Of a DNA stretch of 64,000 nucleotides, positions 1-9,515 are shown in pieces. The notes beneath the pieces are model-generated. The model had not been told where the DNA came from and did not search any database. It saw nothing but the letters and a program-made list of their open reading frames with translations. Source of the DNA: Marinitoga sp. 1197 (GTDB taxonomy: Bacteria > Thermotogota > Thermotogae > Petrotogales > Petrotogaceae); assembly GCF_001021165.1 (NCBI RefSeq), contig NZ_AZAY01000048.1, positions 124,149 through 188,148 of the forward strand, written 5' to 3'. Every line of letters starts with the position of its first letter. Within the stretch, counting starts at the first letter, position 1. The position numbers were made by a program, and so were the translations under genes.

Positions 1-731
1 TCAACAGTCATAGGTATCGGTTTATAATCTTTTTTTTGTACATCTTTCTGCAATTTTTTCGCTATTTTATAACCAATTTTCATTTTTTCAATATGTTTTT
101 TAGCAATTGATAATGTTTTCATATATTGAATTAAATAATATTCATCATCTGGATTTTTTTCCAGATATTTTTGAATAAGCGCCAATGTTCTTTCTGTTTT
201 TTGTTTTCTTCTTAATCTCGTCCAAATATATCCGTAATGTAATAATTCAAGATCTACTTTTACAGTTTTACCTTTATATACAGGTTGATTATGAACAATA
301 TTTTCATATTTTACTTTACCATTTCTGAAAAATCTTGCTGTGCTTGCAATCTCATAATTCTTTTTTTCAAAATCTAGATAATTTATAGTAGGTATATAAA
401 CCCCTACTATATCTTTATCCAATGATTTTAAAACATCTCTAATATTATTTCTCAATTGCTCTGAAGCTTCTTCATCAGCATCAATTATAAATACCCACTC
501 AGAGGTTGCATACTTCAATGTTTCATTTCTTGCATCTGAAAAATTTCCATTCCATGGAAAGAAATATATTTTATCTGTATACTTTTTTGCAATTTCAACT
601 GTATTATCTGTTGATCCTGTATCAACAAAAATTATTTCATCACAAAAATCTTTTATACTGTTCAAGCATCTTTCTATATTTTGTTCTTCATTTTTTGCCA
701 TTATACATGCGCTTATCAAACCTTTTTTCAT
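1..731 (-). CDS. Family 2 glycosyltransferase, 3' end outside window
   Basis: The gene starts at 731 behind a GGGGGAT ribosome site and runs off the left edge, so only about 243 N-terminal residues are present. The protein opens with the GT-A fold pattern of family 2 glycosyltransferases: ISACIMAKNEE, then EIIFVDTGSTDNT, then a DXD-type metal/nucleotide-sugar motif in FIIDADEEAS. The region after about residue 190 looks helical and may be the start of TPR-like repeats, as in SunS-type family members. It probably transfers a sugar from a nucleotide sugar to a protein or envelope glycan; donor and acceptor cannot be read from sequence. It lies 15 bases downstream of dnaX on the same strand and could be co-transcribed with it. 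Confidence 0.85.
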   Translation of the reverse strand, partial: MKKGLISACIMAKNEEQNIERCLNSIKDFCDEIIFVDTGSTDNTVEIAKKYTDKIYFFPWNGNFSDARNETLKYATSEWVFIIDADEEASEQLRNNIRDVLKSLDKDIVGVYIPTINYLDFEKKNYEIASTARFFRNGKVKYENIVHNQPVYKGKTVKVDLELLHYGYIWTRLRRKQKTERTLALIQKYLEKNPDDEYYLIQYMKTLSIAKKHIEKMKIGYKIAKKLQKDVQKKDYKPIPMTV

Positions 732-745
732 GAAAAATCCCCCAT

Positions 746-2110
746 TCAAAACAATTTTAATATATTATTTTTTCTCGTTTTTTCATCTGAATTATCTTCA
801 TAAATAATATCAATTTTAATCAGATGATTTGTTAAAGTGGAATATAATAATTCAAGAATTGTTGAATTATTTTTAACTATTTGATATTCCAATAAATTTT
901 CTTTCTTATATAATATTTTTATATAATCATCCTTTTCATTTATTTTGGCGTTTTTTAATGCAAAATATAAACCCAAATTCATTTTTTCCTTTTTATTTAA
1001 CAATATTTCAAGAACTTTAGAAGTCAAATTTTCTGTGGTATTATTAATATTTTCTTTGTAAGTTTTTATATTAGAAAGATTTATTTCTTCATCCTTTTCA
1101 TGATAGATTCCAGAAGATAATAATAATACATTTACATCAAACAGTATTTTTTTATTTTCAGAATATTTTATCTCTTTTAATAATTCTGATAATTTTTTTG
1201 CTATGTATAAGTTTTTCTCTAATGTTTCATTATTACGAATATTATTTAATATATACTCTAAAATTTCCTCCAGAAAAACTTCAATTTCTTTTCCTTCATT
1301 AAAAATCATAGAAGATATATTCAATAATTTTTCATTATCCTTTTTATATATTGCATTTAAAAAATCCTTTACTATTTTTTCATCAAATAAACCCAATATT
1401 TTTATTACATCATCTTGAGTAATATCAGTATTTGAGAATTTCAAAAGTTGTTCTAAAAGAGATAATGCATCTCTTGCTCCACCTTTTGCTTTTTTGGCAA
1501 TTAAATTAGCTGCATCTTCAGTAATATTTCTATTTTCTTTTCTGGAAATATTTATAATATGCTTTGAAATTTCTGCTTCAGAAATATTTTTAAATTGCAA
1601 AACTTGAGCTCTTGATATTATTGTTTCTGGTACCTTTTCAAGATTTGTTGTAGCTAATATAAATATTACATGTTCTGGTGGCTCTTCTAAAGTTTTCAAA
1701 AGAGCATTAAATGCCTCTTTTGTTAACATATGAAATTCATCAATTATATATACTTTATACTTACCCGAAACCGGCCTAAAATTAGCTGCATCTCTAATTT
1801 TTCTAATTTCATCTATTCCTCTATTAGAAGCGGCATCAAGTTCAATAACATCCATAAAACTACCATTATTTATTGCTATACATTTTTCACATGAATTACA
1901 TGGATTATGACCATTTGGATTTTCACAATTTAATACTTTACTTAAAATACGTGCAGTTGTCGTTTTACCAGTTCCTCTAGGGCCAGAAAATATATATGCA
2001 TGTGAAATTTCATTTTTTTCAATAGATTTCTCAAAGTATTTTTTGATGTGTTCCTGTCCAATTAATTCTTCAAAGGTTGAGGGTCTATATTTTCTATATA
2101 AAGTAATCAT
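746..2110 (-). CDS. dnaX: DNA polymerase III subunit gamma/tau
   Basis: Clamp-loader ATPase that places the sliding clamp on DNA. The N-terminus MITLYRKYRPSTFEELIGQ is typical; a Walker A loop SGPRGTGKTTTA lies near residue 45, four zinc-binding cysteines follow (CENPNGHNPCNSCEKC), then Walker B IIDEFHML and the SRAQVLQF arginine-finger region. At 454 residues it is short, close to a gamma-only or short-tau form, as is usual in Thermotogota; there is no long basic tau tail. The ribosome site AGGAGGAG is ideally placed before ATG at 2110. A hairpin terminator separates it from the GAF-HD-GYP gene upstream, so it probably has its own promoter in the short gap 2111-2164. Confidence 0.97.
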   Translation of the reverse strand: MITLYRKYRPSTFEELIGQEHIKKYFEKSIEKNEISHAYIFSGPRGTGKTTTARILSKVLNCENPNGHNPCNSCEKCIAINNGSFMDVIELDAASNRGIDEIRKIRDAANFRPVSGKYKVYIIDEFHMLTKEAFNALLKTLEEPPEHVIFILATTNLEKVPETIISRAQVLQFKNISEAEISKHIINISRKENRNITEDAANLIAKKAKGGARDALSLLEQLLKFSNTDITQDDVIKILGLFDEKIVKDFLNAIYKKDNEKLLNISSMIFNEGKEIEVFLEEILEYILNNIRNNETLEKNLYIAKKLSELLKEIKYSENKKILFDVNVLLLSSGIYHEKDEEINLSNIKTYKENINNTTENLTSKVLEILLNKKEKMNLGLYFALKNAKINEKDDYIKILYKKENLLEYQIVKNNSTILELLYSTLTNHLIKIDIIYEDNSDEKTRKNNILKLF

Positions 2111-2164
2111 TCAATCTCCTCCTGATAAATTGTCAGTTAAATTATATCATATTATTTAAAAAAT

Positions 2165-2188
2165 AAAAAGGGGATTTCTCCCCTTTTT
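2165..2188 (-). terminator. Rho-independent terminator of the signalling operon
   Basis: Perfect 9-bp stem AAAAAGGGG/CCCCTTTTT with a 6-base loop. The T-rich side, read on the minus strand, runs on into ATTTTTT. It overlaps the stop codon of the GAF-HD-GYP gene and would end the five-gene transcript from 9373. Confidence 0.8.
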
Positions 2189-3443
2189 AAGTATTGACAC
2201 ACTTTTCAAGAGCTAAGACTATTTTACAATCAAATTTTTTAGGACAATTATCTTTTAACATTTTTAAAACCCTATCTTTTGGCCATGGTTCCTTATACAC
2301 TCTTTTGGCAGTTAATGCATCATAAATATCTGCAACAGCTAAAATTTTACCAAATAACGATATTTTATCTTCCGTTTTATTATAAGGATATCCACTTCCA
2401 TCCAATTTTTCATGATGTTCAAGAGCACCTAAAGGTATGTTTTTAGATATAAAATCTATTTCTGATAATAATTTTGCTCCAATAATTGTATGAGATTGAA
2501 TTATTTTAAATTCTTCTTCGGTAAGTTTAGATGGTTTGTTCAATATTTCATCAGGTATCCCGATTTTTCCAACATCATGTAAAAGAGCCGCAATTTCTAA
2601 TTCTTCTAATAGAGAATCATTAAATCCCATTTTTTTCCCGATTTTAATTGCAAGATTAGATACATTCTTTGAATGAGTATGAGTATAATTATCTCTCAAA
2701 TCTATTGCTGTTGCAACTGCAAGAATAATACCTTTAATTGTGCTACTTAAATCATCATATATTTTTGAATTCATCAATTTATTTGATATCAATGAAGAAA
2801 AGAGTTCTATTATATGTTTATCTTCCAAGGTATAATTATCATTTTTTTTATTGACTGCTTCTAAAACACCTATAACCTCATTTTCAAAAAACAACGGAGT
2901 AGCAATTAAATTTTTTGTTTTATATTTAGCCTTTTTATCTGTTTTTTTAAAATGTAAAGGATTATTTTGTGCATCATTTATTATTATAGTTTCCTTTTTT
3001 TTGAAACATTCTCCAGCAATAGAACCTTCAATTGGTACATCTATTGTTTCTATATTTCCACTAGCACCACCAGAAGTAATATAGAAGTTTAACATTTTTT
3101 TATTTTCATTATAAAGTAATATAGCCGCACCATCTGAAGATAACAATTCTCTTAAGGCATCTTCTGTGTATTTTAATACAGTTTCTAACTTAAAATTACT
3201 ACTGATTAATTTTAAGGTTTCTAAAATATGCCTGCTTTTAAATTTTATATTTATAGAATCTGTATATTCAAAACCATTAAAAAAATTTTTCAATGTTATT
3301 ATTTCAAATTGTGTTAATTCCCTTTCCGCATAAATTTCCACATTCTCATCGATTTCTATAGAAAAATCTGTTATTTTCCCATAAAGTTTATCATTAATTT
3401 TTAAACCTTTTAACTCAAACTTTTGTATTGCGATATCTAACAT
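2187..3443 (-). CDS. GAF and HD-GYP cyclic-di-GMP phosphodiesterase
   Basis: Soluble two-domain protein of 418 residues. Residues about 75-225 form a GAF sensory domain (LRELLSSDGAAILLYNE, then IATPLFFENEVIGVLEAVN). Residues about 235-415 are a complete HD-GYP domain: His-Asp at 289-290 in LLHDVGKIG, downstream metal His in IQSHTIIGA, the HHEKLDGSGYP signature at 343-353, and DIYDALT. All canonical metal ligands are visible, so it should hydrolyse c-di-GMP, with the GAF domain setting activity. The first 70 residues match no family I recognise. It is the last gene of an operon that also holds a degenerate HD-GYP protein and a CHASE2 cyclase; only 2 bases separate it from the FecR gene. Confidence 0.92.
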   Translation of the reverse strand: MLDIAIQKFELKGLKINDKLYGKITDFSIEIDENVEIYAERELTQFEIITLKNFFNGFEYTDSINIKFKSRHILETLKLISSNFKLETVLKYTEDALRELLSSDGAAILLYNENKKMLNFYITSGGASGNIETIDVPIEGSIAGECFKKKETIIINDAQNNPLHFKKTDKKAKYKTKNLIATPLFFENEVIGVLEAVNKKNDNYTLEDKHIIELFSSLISNKLMNSKIYDDLSSTIKGIILAVATAIDLRDNYTHTHSKNVSNLAIKIGKKMGFNDSLLEELEIAALLHDVGKIGIPDEILNKPSKLTEEEFKIIQSHTIIGAKLLSEIDFISKNIPLGALEHHEKLDGSGYPYNKTEDKISLFGKILAVADIYDALTAKRVYKEPWPKDRVLKMLKDNCPKKFDCKIVLALEKCVNT

Positions 3444-3445
3444 TT

Positions 3446-5557
3446 TTAGAACTCCTTTGTTTCAAAATTAAGCGTATATTCAAATTTTTGTTTTTTCATA
3501 TTATAGGCTATAGAATATATTACACCAGAATTTTCCAAAACTGGGTAATAAATAAATCCCTGTAAATTTGTATTATCATTTAAAAAAACATTTTCAACTG
3601 TGCTATCTTCTAAAAATTTATATTGCATATAATTAAATCCTGCAGTCAATTGAGGAATTCCTCCCATTGAAGGAATATTCACAGTCATTTGACCTGTCAA
3701 TAAGCTATCTCTATTTTCGCTAAACAATTTGTTATATTTTATTAATATATTTAAGTATGGAGAAATCGAAAAAACGGTTTTTCCAATTATCCCATATGAT
3801 TTTTTACTGTTTAAATTCATATATATACCATTTGCAGAATTGTATTCATAATACGAATTAAGATATTCACTATTAAAACCATTTGACAAATAATTTATTC
3901 CAAACATAAATTGGAAATATGGAGGAAAGTTCATAATTGGTCCAGCAAGAAAACCATATACTATCGTTCCATCATTGGTTAAAACTACGTCACCTTCTAC
4001 TCCAAACCTAAAAAATAGAATATCTTTATATATTGTTGTTAAATATGCCTGATTAAATTCATCTTTCGTTTTTTCTTTATTAAGATTCATTATAGCAGTA
4101 ACTTCTGTGTTGAATATATTTAAATCTGCATCGAGATACGCAAAAAATACATTTGATGTTTGTTGATAATTAAATGGTATTAGTGATGTTATTTCATAAG
4201 GAACATGTCCTCCAATCTTAACATTTCCGAATCTAAGTTCAGTATCAATTACTCTGGAGTAAGGTATAGTATAATTATTCATAAAAAGCCCTAATCCTTT
4301 TGTATAAGACTGACTTATACCATATCTAATATAAAATGTAGAAAAATCAAATTTTAAATAATTAATAGATAAAGCACTTAAAATATTCTCTGAAGGAGAT
4401 GAATTTTCAGTTGGAAGACCATAATATAACGGACTATCTATATCTTCTTGATAAGCATTAAAACCAATTCCTATTCCAAAAGGACCAAAATCGAAATTTG
4501 GTGCAAAAGAATATACTAAATAACTATTAACTCCTTTTTGCTGTTTACCAAAAGAAATATTTCCTATATTTGCTTTAGTTGTCTGCTGCTCTTCAGCTTG
4601 CTTTGTTTTTTCTTCAGATTTTTTTTCTGGTTGTTGTTCTTCTGAAGGCTGCTCTTCAGTTTTAGGAGAAATTTCATTCTCATAATTTTCTAATGGTTTA
4701 TCTAAATTTTGAATATTTGGTTTTGGTTGTTGCGGAGAATAACTAAACATATTACCTGCAGTTACAGGAAATAATTGATTATTAACCATTGTATATACTG
4801 TGCCTTCAAATGTCCTGATTTTAGTATTACCATTAATATTTTCAAATCCAAATTCTGTACCTCTAACTCCTGCAACTACAGAACCAGAACCAACCAGATA
4901 TTTTGATCCTGGGGCCAAAATTTCTTTGATTTTATTAATTGTAGCTCCTTTTTTTAACTCATATTCGATATCAATATCTCCACTTTCTGAAACTCTTAAA
5001 CGTTTGATATATAATTGTGTATCAGCAGCTACTTTAATTTCTATATTTAAATTAGGTTCTTTTAAGTGCACAAAACCATTTTCTAATGTTAATAATTCCG
5101 ATTTTTCCTGAATTACAGTTTCTGTTGCAAGAGAATCCCAAACATCATTATTTGGTTTTTTATATAATACATTACCTTTCTTTTCTAAAATAACTAATTT
5201 TGTTTCTGGTATATCTATTTTTTCTTCAACAACTTTTAGTTTAAGCATTTTTTCAAAAGTTCTTCCTTCATCAAAAAAAGTAATGGTTGTTTCTGTAGGC
5301 ATTAAAGGAGCTAGAAAAGTAAGGCTTGCCTTTCCATCAACAAGATCAAAACCATCAAATAGGATAAACGGATCATCAAAACCTCCACTGGTTACATCAA
5401 CATACAAATGCGTTAACGTTGACTGATCCGTTGTAACTTCAATCAAGGCAGATTCTCCTGCATAAACTGTTGTATTTTCAACATTAATAACGACATTTCC
5501 AAAAAACATAGATGTAAACATCACAAAAAAGAAAATTACCCCTAATTTTTTAAACAT
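3446..5557 (-). CDS. FecR-domain envelope protein with beta-rich C-terminus
   Basis: Exported protein of 703 residues. A signal peptide is clear (MFKKL, then a hydrophobic stretch to about residue 20). Residues about 22-110 look like an Ig-like beta domain. Residues about 125-275 carry a FecR domain with the hallmark pattern GSGSVVAGVRGTEFGF at about 223-238 and a following strand TFEGTVYTMVN. A Pro/Glu/Gln/Lys-rich linker spans about 278-330. The remainder alternates short aromatic-rich strands and turns, as expected of an outer-membrane beta-barrel, though no C-terminal barrel signature was verified. FecR domains sit in the periplasm and often accompany CHASE2 sensors; a CHASE2 cyclase is encoded three genes upstream. 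It probably senses or anchors in the toga/outer envelope. Function is inferred. Confidence 0.8.
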   Translation of the reverse strand: MFKKLGVIFFFVMFTSMFFGNVVINVENTTVYAGESALIEVTTDQSTLTHLYVDVTSGGFDDPFILFDGFDLVDGKASLTFLAPLMPTETTITFFDEGRTFEKMLKLKVVEEKIDIPETKLVILEKKGNVLYKKPNNDVWDSLATETVIQEKSELLTLENGFVHLKEPNLNIEIKVAADTQLYIKRLRVSESGDIDIEYELKKGATINKIKEILAPGSKYLVGSGSVVAGVRGTEFGFENINGNTKIRTFEGTVYTMVNNQLFPVTAGNMFSYSPQQPKPNIQNLDKPLENYENEISPKTEEQPSEEQQPEKKSEEKTKQAEEQQTTKANIGNISFGKQQKGVNSYLVYSFAPNFDFGPFGIGIGFNAYQEDIDSPLYYGLPTENSSPSENILSALSINYLKFDFSTFYIRYGISQSYTKGLGLFMNNYTIPYSRVIDTELRFGNVKIGGHVPYEITSLIPFNYQQTSNVFFAYLDADLNIFNTEVTAIMNLNKEKTKDEFNQAYLTTIYKDILFFRFGVEGDVVLTNDGTIVYGFLAGPIMNFPPYFQFMFGINYLSNGFNSEYLNSYYEYNSANGIYMNLNSKKSYGIIGKTVFSISPYLNILIKYNKLFSENRDSLLTGQMTVNIPSMGGIPQLTAGFNYMQYKFLEDSTVENVFLNDNTNLQGFIYYPVLENSGVIYSIAYNMKKQKFEYTLNFETKEF

Positions 5558-5561
5558 AGTT

Positions 5562-6215
5562 TCACCTCCATATGGTTAAATAAGTAATTATAATGCTAAG
5601 GGACAAAGGTCCTAATTCAGATCTGGTACTTATTTCATTCTTTTTAAAGAATAATAAAATTGAAAACATTACAAACAAAAAAGAGAGTATTAAAAATAAT
5701 ATATTACTATAATATTTTATAAAAGGTAATGCAATTCTGAATATATAACCTAAATAATCTCTTTTATATGGCATCGAAGAATTATCTATCATATAAAATA
5801 AAAGACTTATGAAATACGCGTTAAATAACCCTATTGATAAAATTTTTGTAAATTCCGGTTTAAGAAAAAATTCATTTTGATTATACATCATACTTACTAA
5901 TATTAATGAAGAAAAATGCATCACCTGATCAAGAATATAATAGGTATGTGAATTGAAGTCTTTTTTTGTTCTATTTTTAAATTTTAATGTATCTATTGAT
6001 AAATGGATACCTGTTAAAAAGAGTAATATAATAAAATTATATAAGTTTAAAGAAGAGGGTAAGAACAAAATAAACATTGAAATAAAAATTATAAAAATAT
6101 GCAGAATCAGCACTTTAACTTTAGAATTTTTATAACGTGCTATATAGGATGTTTGAAAGACATAATCTCCAATTAAATGAGATAATAAAAAATAAAAAAA
6201 GATATTTTCAATCAT
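5562..6215 (-). CDS. DUF3307 integral membrane protein
   Basis: Polytopic membrane protein of about 217 residues with roughly six hydrophobic segments. The N-terminal pattern LLSHLIGDYVFQT followed by a helical hairpin is characteristic of DUF3307. The start at ATG 6215 is preferred over TTG 6221 because GAGGTGG lies six bases before it. The gene overlaps the end of the degenerate HD-GYP gene and is followed after 4 bases by the FecR gene, so translation is probably coupled. The molecular role of DUF3307 is not established; within this operon it may link the envelope protein to cytoplasmic signalling, which is inference from position only. Confidence 0.8.
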   Translation of the reverse strand: MIENIFFYFLLSHLIGDYVFQTSYIARYKNSKVKVLILHIFIIFISMFILFLPSSLNLYNFIILLFLTGIHLSIDTLKFKNRTKKDFNSHTYYILDQVMHFSSLILVSMMYNQNEFFLKPEFTKILSIGLFNAYFISLLFYMIDNSSMPYKRDYLGYIFRIALPFIKYYSNILFLILSFLFVMFSILLFFKKNEISTRSELGPLSLSIIITYLTIWR

Positions 6216-7386
6216 TGTCAACCACCTCTTTTAAAGCATTTACCAATTCAGGATTAAAAAATATATCGCTATAACTATCTATTAATTCTAAAACTTTTGT
6301 TTTTGGTAATTTATTTCTATACGGTCTATCTTCTAATAAAGAATAATAGGTATCCAAGAGCCCTATAATTTGAGCCAATAAAGGAATTTGATTTTTTTCG
6401 AGCCCCTCTGGATAACCTTCGCCATTCCATTTTTCATGATGATATAATACTATTTTTTTTACCTTATCTGGAATGGTTGGAATTTTTGATACCAATTCAT
6501 ATCCATATAAAACATGCTTTTTTATTAATTGATTTTCTTCTTTAGTTAATTCTTCTTTTTTTAAAAATATATATTCTGGAATGCCAATTTTACCAATATC
6601 AAATATCATACTTCCAAGCATGAGATTTTGAATATCTTTTTTTTCTAAATTTAAATATTCACCTATTTTTATTGCTGATTTTGCAATATTATGACAATGC
6701 TTTTCGGCTCCAGGAACACGTGTTTCAAGAATGCTTGTTAATACATTTAATGATTTATCAAGGATTATTTCAAATTTATTTTCTAAAAATGAATTTTCAA
6801 TTGTTTTTTTTATATAGTCACTTAATTTATATAATATTGTATAATCGTATAAATCAAATCCCATATTTTTTTTTAGAATAAAATGTCCAAAAATTTCGCT
6901 CTCAAAAAAAATGGGAAAATACATCTTATTAACATTACAATATATAAATTTATTCTTTTTTAATTTAGAATGTTTAAAATCATTTGTTTGAAAAAAAGAT
7001 GATGTTTCATATATATAAAAATCCATATTATCAAGATTTAATAAATTTTTTAGAGTTTCTTTTATATTTTCTATAGTTTTTTTAAAAGTTATATTTGGCT
7101 TTATCCTTGAAAGGATATCAAATATTTTATTATTTATATACTCTTTTTTTTCAATTTTACAGAAATTTCTAATTACGTTGTCAAAACTTAATAAATAATC
7201 CTCGTCAATATTATCAAAAAAAATTATTTCTACCCTATTTTCTTTTTTATATTCCACTTTTATTATTTCTTTTTTTTGTTCTTTTATATTAACAAACTTT
7301 TTATTATTTATAGATATGTAATATTTTATGTTATTCTTTTTCAAAAAATTTATGTTTTCCAAAATTAAGTTATAATCTTTATTCAT
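6208..7386 (-). CDS. Degenerate HD-GYP protein lacking the HD histidine
   Basis: Protein of 392 residues with a poorly conserved, GAF-like N-terminal half (about 95-205) and a C-terminal HD-GYP domain (about 215-390). Most signature positions remain: KHCHNIA at 229-235, IKKHVLYG, HHEKWNGEGYPEG at 316-328, and DRPYR. However, the catalytic His of the HD pair is replaced by Phe (F262-D263 in MIFDIGKIG; codon TTT, directly readable). This removes a metal ligand, so hydrolysis of c-di-GMP is unlikely and a binding or regulatory role is more probable. It overlaps the cyclase gene by 8 bases and the DUF3307 gene by 8 bases. A good AGGAGAT ribosome site precedes ATG 7386. Confidence 0.85.
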   Translation of the reverse strand: MNKDYNLILENINFLKKNNIKYYISINNKKFVNIKEQKKEIIKVEYKKENRVEIIFFDNIDEDYLLSFDNVIRNFCKIEKKEYINNKIFDILSRIKPNITFKKTIENIKETLKNLLNLDNMDFYIYETSSFFQTNDFKHSKLKKNKFIYCNVNKMYFPIFFESEIFGHFILKKNMGFDLYDYTILYKLSDYIKKTIENSFLENKFEIILDKSLNVLTSILETRVPGAEKHCHNIAKSAIKIGEYLNLEKKDIQNLMLGSMIFDIGKIGIPEYIFLKKEELTKEENQLIKKHVLYGYELVSKIPTIPDKVKKIVLYHHEKWNGEGYPEGLEKNQIPLLAQIIGLLDTYYSLLEDRPYRNKLPKTKVLELIDSYSDIFFNPELVNALKEVVDND

Positions 7387-9373
7387 TCTTATCTCCTTCC
7401 TTAATCCTATATAACTTTAATGGTAATTCTTTACCTTTTACTTTAAAATCACCAATATATTCAAACTTATATTTGTTAGATCTTTTTACAATTTCCCCAG
7501 TAACAATAAGCCACTCATTTAATTCTCTTGTTAAATGTTCGATTCTGGAAGTTGTATTAACTGCATCCCCTATACACGTATAATCCATTCTGAAATCTGC
7601 ACCAATATTTCCAATAATCACTTCACCATAATGCATTCCTATTCCAGCATTAACTTCAAAGTCAAATCCCATATTTTTTAGTTCTATATTTATATCTTTT
7701 AATTTTTTACGCATATCTAAAGCGCAGGATATTGCCCTATCCACTTCATCACCAAATTCTATTGGCGCTCCAAAAATTGCCATAATTAAATCCCCTATGA
7801 ACTTATCAATAGTTCCATAATATTTATTTCTTATTATATCAGCCATTTGAGAGAGATAATAATTCAAAAAACGTACAACATCTTCTGGAGATAATTTTTC
7901 AGACTTTTCTGTGAAACCCACAATATCAGACATTATTAAAACAACATTTTTCTTCTCGCCACCTAATTCTGTTTTACCTTGTTCAAGCAGTTTCTGAGCC
8001 ACAAAATCTGGAACATATTTGAAAAAGAAAGATTTTATTTTCTTTTTTTCTCTTGATTCATTTAAAACTGATTGAACTGTATCTATTGTAGATATACTAA
8101 GGGTAGATAATAAAGGATAAAAAGTATCAATCCATATGTTATTTTTGAATAATATGTAAGAAACAAAAATATATGTTATAGGAATTAAAAAAGATATGAG
8201 TTTAATATATATTTTTTTGAAAGACGTAAATAATAAAGACAACAAGAGTACAAATACCAAAATAATAATTGTATAAAAAAAGTTTATTCTCGAGATTTTA
8301 TCCTTGTTTATTAAATTTTGAACTGCTGTTGCATGCAAATAAACACCAGGTTCATTATTTGAAAAAGGGGTGATTCTTAAATCATATAAACCTTTAGCAG
8401 TTGCAGAATATCCTAATATTGCAATTTTACCTTTAAAATCATAATTGTCATATTTATTACTATAAACCAGATCATAAAAAGAGATAGTATCAAATATATT
8501 TTTTCCTTTTCCATAAAAATTCAACAAATAAGATCCATTTTTATCAGTTTTAATATTTTCATTTCCAATTTGAATTTGGTAATTTTTAGGATCAAAAATA
8601 AAATTATTAATATCATAATTTTTATAAAATGCATATAATATAATATCCATATGTGGAAATAACCCGGTACTATATCCTTTTTCTAATGCCCATTCCTCTT
8701 TAAATATAAGAGGTAAACCTCTGGCTACACCATCAGGATCTAATTGCCCAATTTCATATGTTGAAGCTGGCACAAGAGAAGAAAATTCTGGAATAGGTGG
8801 TATTATTTTATATGCAGTTAAAGGATAAAATAATGGTAAATACTCCGGGTTTTTGAGTTTAAATGAATATTTTAGATAATATTTGTTTTTTTCCAATTCT
8901 TTACGAAACTCAGGATTATATTCATCAAAATTCTTTTTTTCAACAGTTAAATATGTTCCCAATACAACTTTATTATATTTTCTTAATATAGCAGATAATA
9001 ATATATCATCTTTTGATTTTCCATTGCTCATTATATTACTTTCTGAAGGTGTTGTAAACGAAACATCAAAACCTACTGCTTTAATTCCAAGCTTGAATAA
9101 TTTGGCAACCATTCTGGCATAATGTTCTCTATTCCACGGCCACTCATCATTAAATTTAGTAGACATATTTATTAAAGAGTTTTCATCTATTGCAATAATA
9201 ATCACATCAGTTTTAATTTTATTTTCTCCCCGAATTCTATATCTCAAATCTAATGTTTTCAATTCAAAAATTTCAATCCATGGATTGTTTAATAAGTAAG
9301 TTATTATATAAATTAATATAAAAGATATAAATAACACATGAGTTATTTTCAATCTAAACTTAAACATTTTCAT
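7379..9373 (-). CDS. CHASE2-domain class III adenylate cyclase
   Basis: Membrane sensor enzyme of 664 residues. TM1 spans about 12-28; an extracytoplasmic CHASE2 domain runs about 30-355 (KTLDLRYRIRG, IIAIDENSL); three TM helices follow at about 365-383, 388-409 and 413-430; a class III nucleotide cyclase domain fills about 470-650. Metal-binding Asp483 (MSDIVGFT) and Asp528 (FIGDLIMA), substrate-specifying Lys524 and Asp597, and transition-state Asn606 and Arg610 (GDAVNTTSR) are all present, favouring ATP over GTP. It should make cAMP in response to an envelope signal. It is the first gene of the five-gene operon and is preceded by AGGTGAT at a normal distance. Confidence 0.93.
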   Translation of the reverse strand: MKMFKFRLKITHVLFISFILIYIITYLLNNPWIEIFELKTLDLRYRIRGENKIKTDVIIIAIDENSLINMSTKFNDEWPWNREHYARMVAKLFKLGIKAVGFDVSFTTPSESNIMSNGKSKDDILLSAILRKYNKVVLGTYLTVEKKNFDEYNPEFRKELEKNKYYLKYSFKLKNPEYLPLFYPLTAYKIIPPIPEFSSLVPASTYEIGQLDPDGVARGLPLIFKEEWALEKGYSTGLFPHMDIILYAFYKNYDINNFIFDPKNYQIQIGNENIKTDKNGSYLLNFYGKGKNIFDTISFYDLVYSNKYDNYDFKGKIAILGYSATAKGLYDLRITPFSNNEPGVYLHATAVQNLINKDKISRINFFYTIIILVFVLLLSLLFTSFKKIYIKLISFLIPITYIFVSYILFKNNIWIDTFYPLLSTLSISTIDTVQSVLNESREKKKIKSFFFKYVPDFVAQKLLEQGKTELGGEKKNVVLIMSDIVGFTEKSEKLSPEDVVRFLNYYLSQMADIIRNKYYGTIDKFIGDLIMAIFGAPIEFGDEVDRAISCALDMRKKLKDINIELKNMGFDFEVNAGIGMHYGEVIIGNIGADFRMDYTCIGDAVNTTSRIEHLTRELNEWLIVTGEIVKRSNKYKFEYIGDFKVKGKELPLKLYRIKEGDKNE

Positions 9374-9433
9374 ACTATCACCTAATATAATTATAACATA
9401 TTATTTGTTTTTTTATATAACAATAATAACAAA

Positions 9434-9458
9434 AACCCCAGGAATTTTCCTGAGGTTC
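9434..9458 (-). terminator. Terminator of the chemoreceptor gene
   Basis: Inverted repeat AACCCCAGGAA/TTCCTGAGGTT with one mismatch. On the minus strand it is followed by TTTTTGTTATTG, so it fits a Rho-independent terminator 58 bases after the chemoreceptor stop codon. It separates that gene from the cyclase operon. Confidence 0.7.
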
Positions 9459-9515
9459 TTTATGACCTTATTAAATAAAGGATTGTAATTATTTTATTCA
9501 TATCAAAAAAATTTC

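Noticed and set aside
506-733. Open frame on the plus strand
   Set aside because: Shadow of the glycosyltransferase; low-complexity Phe/Leu/Tyr translation typical of antisense AT-rich DNA.
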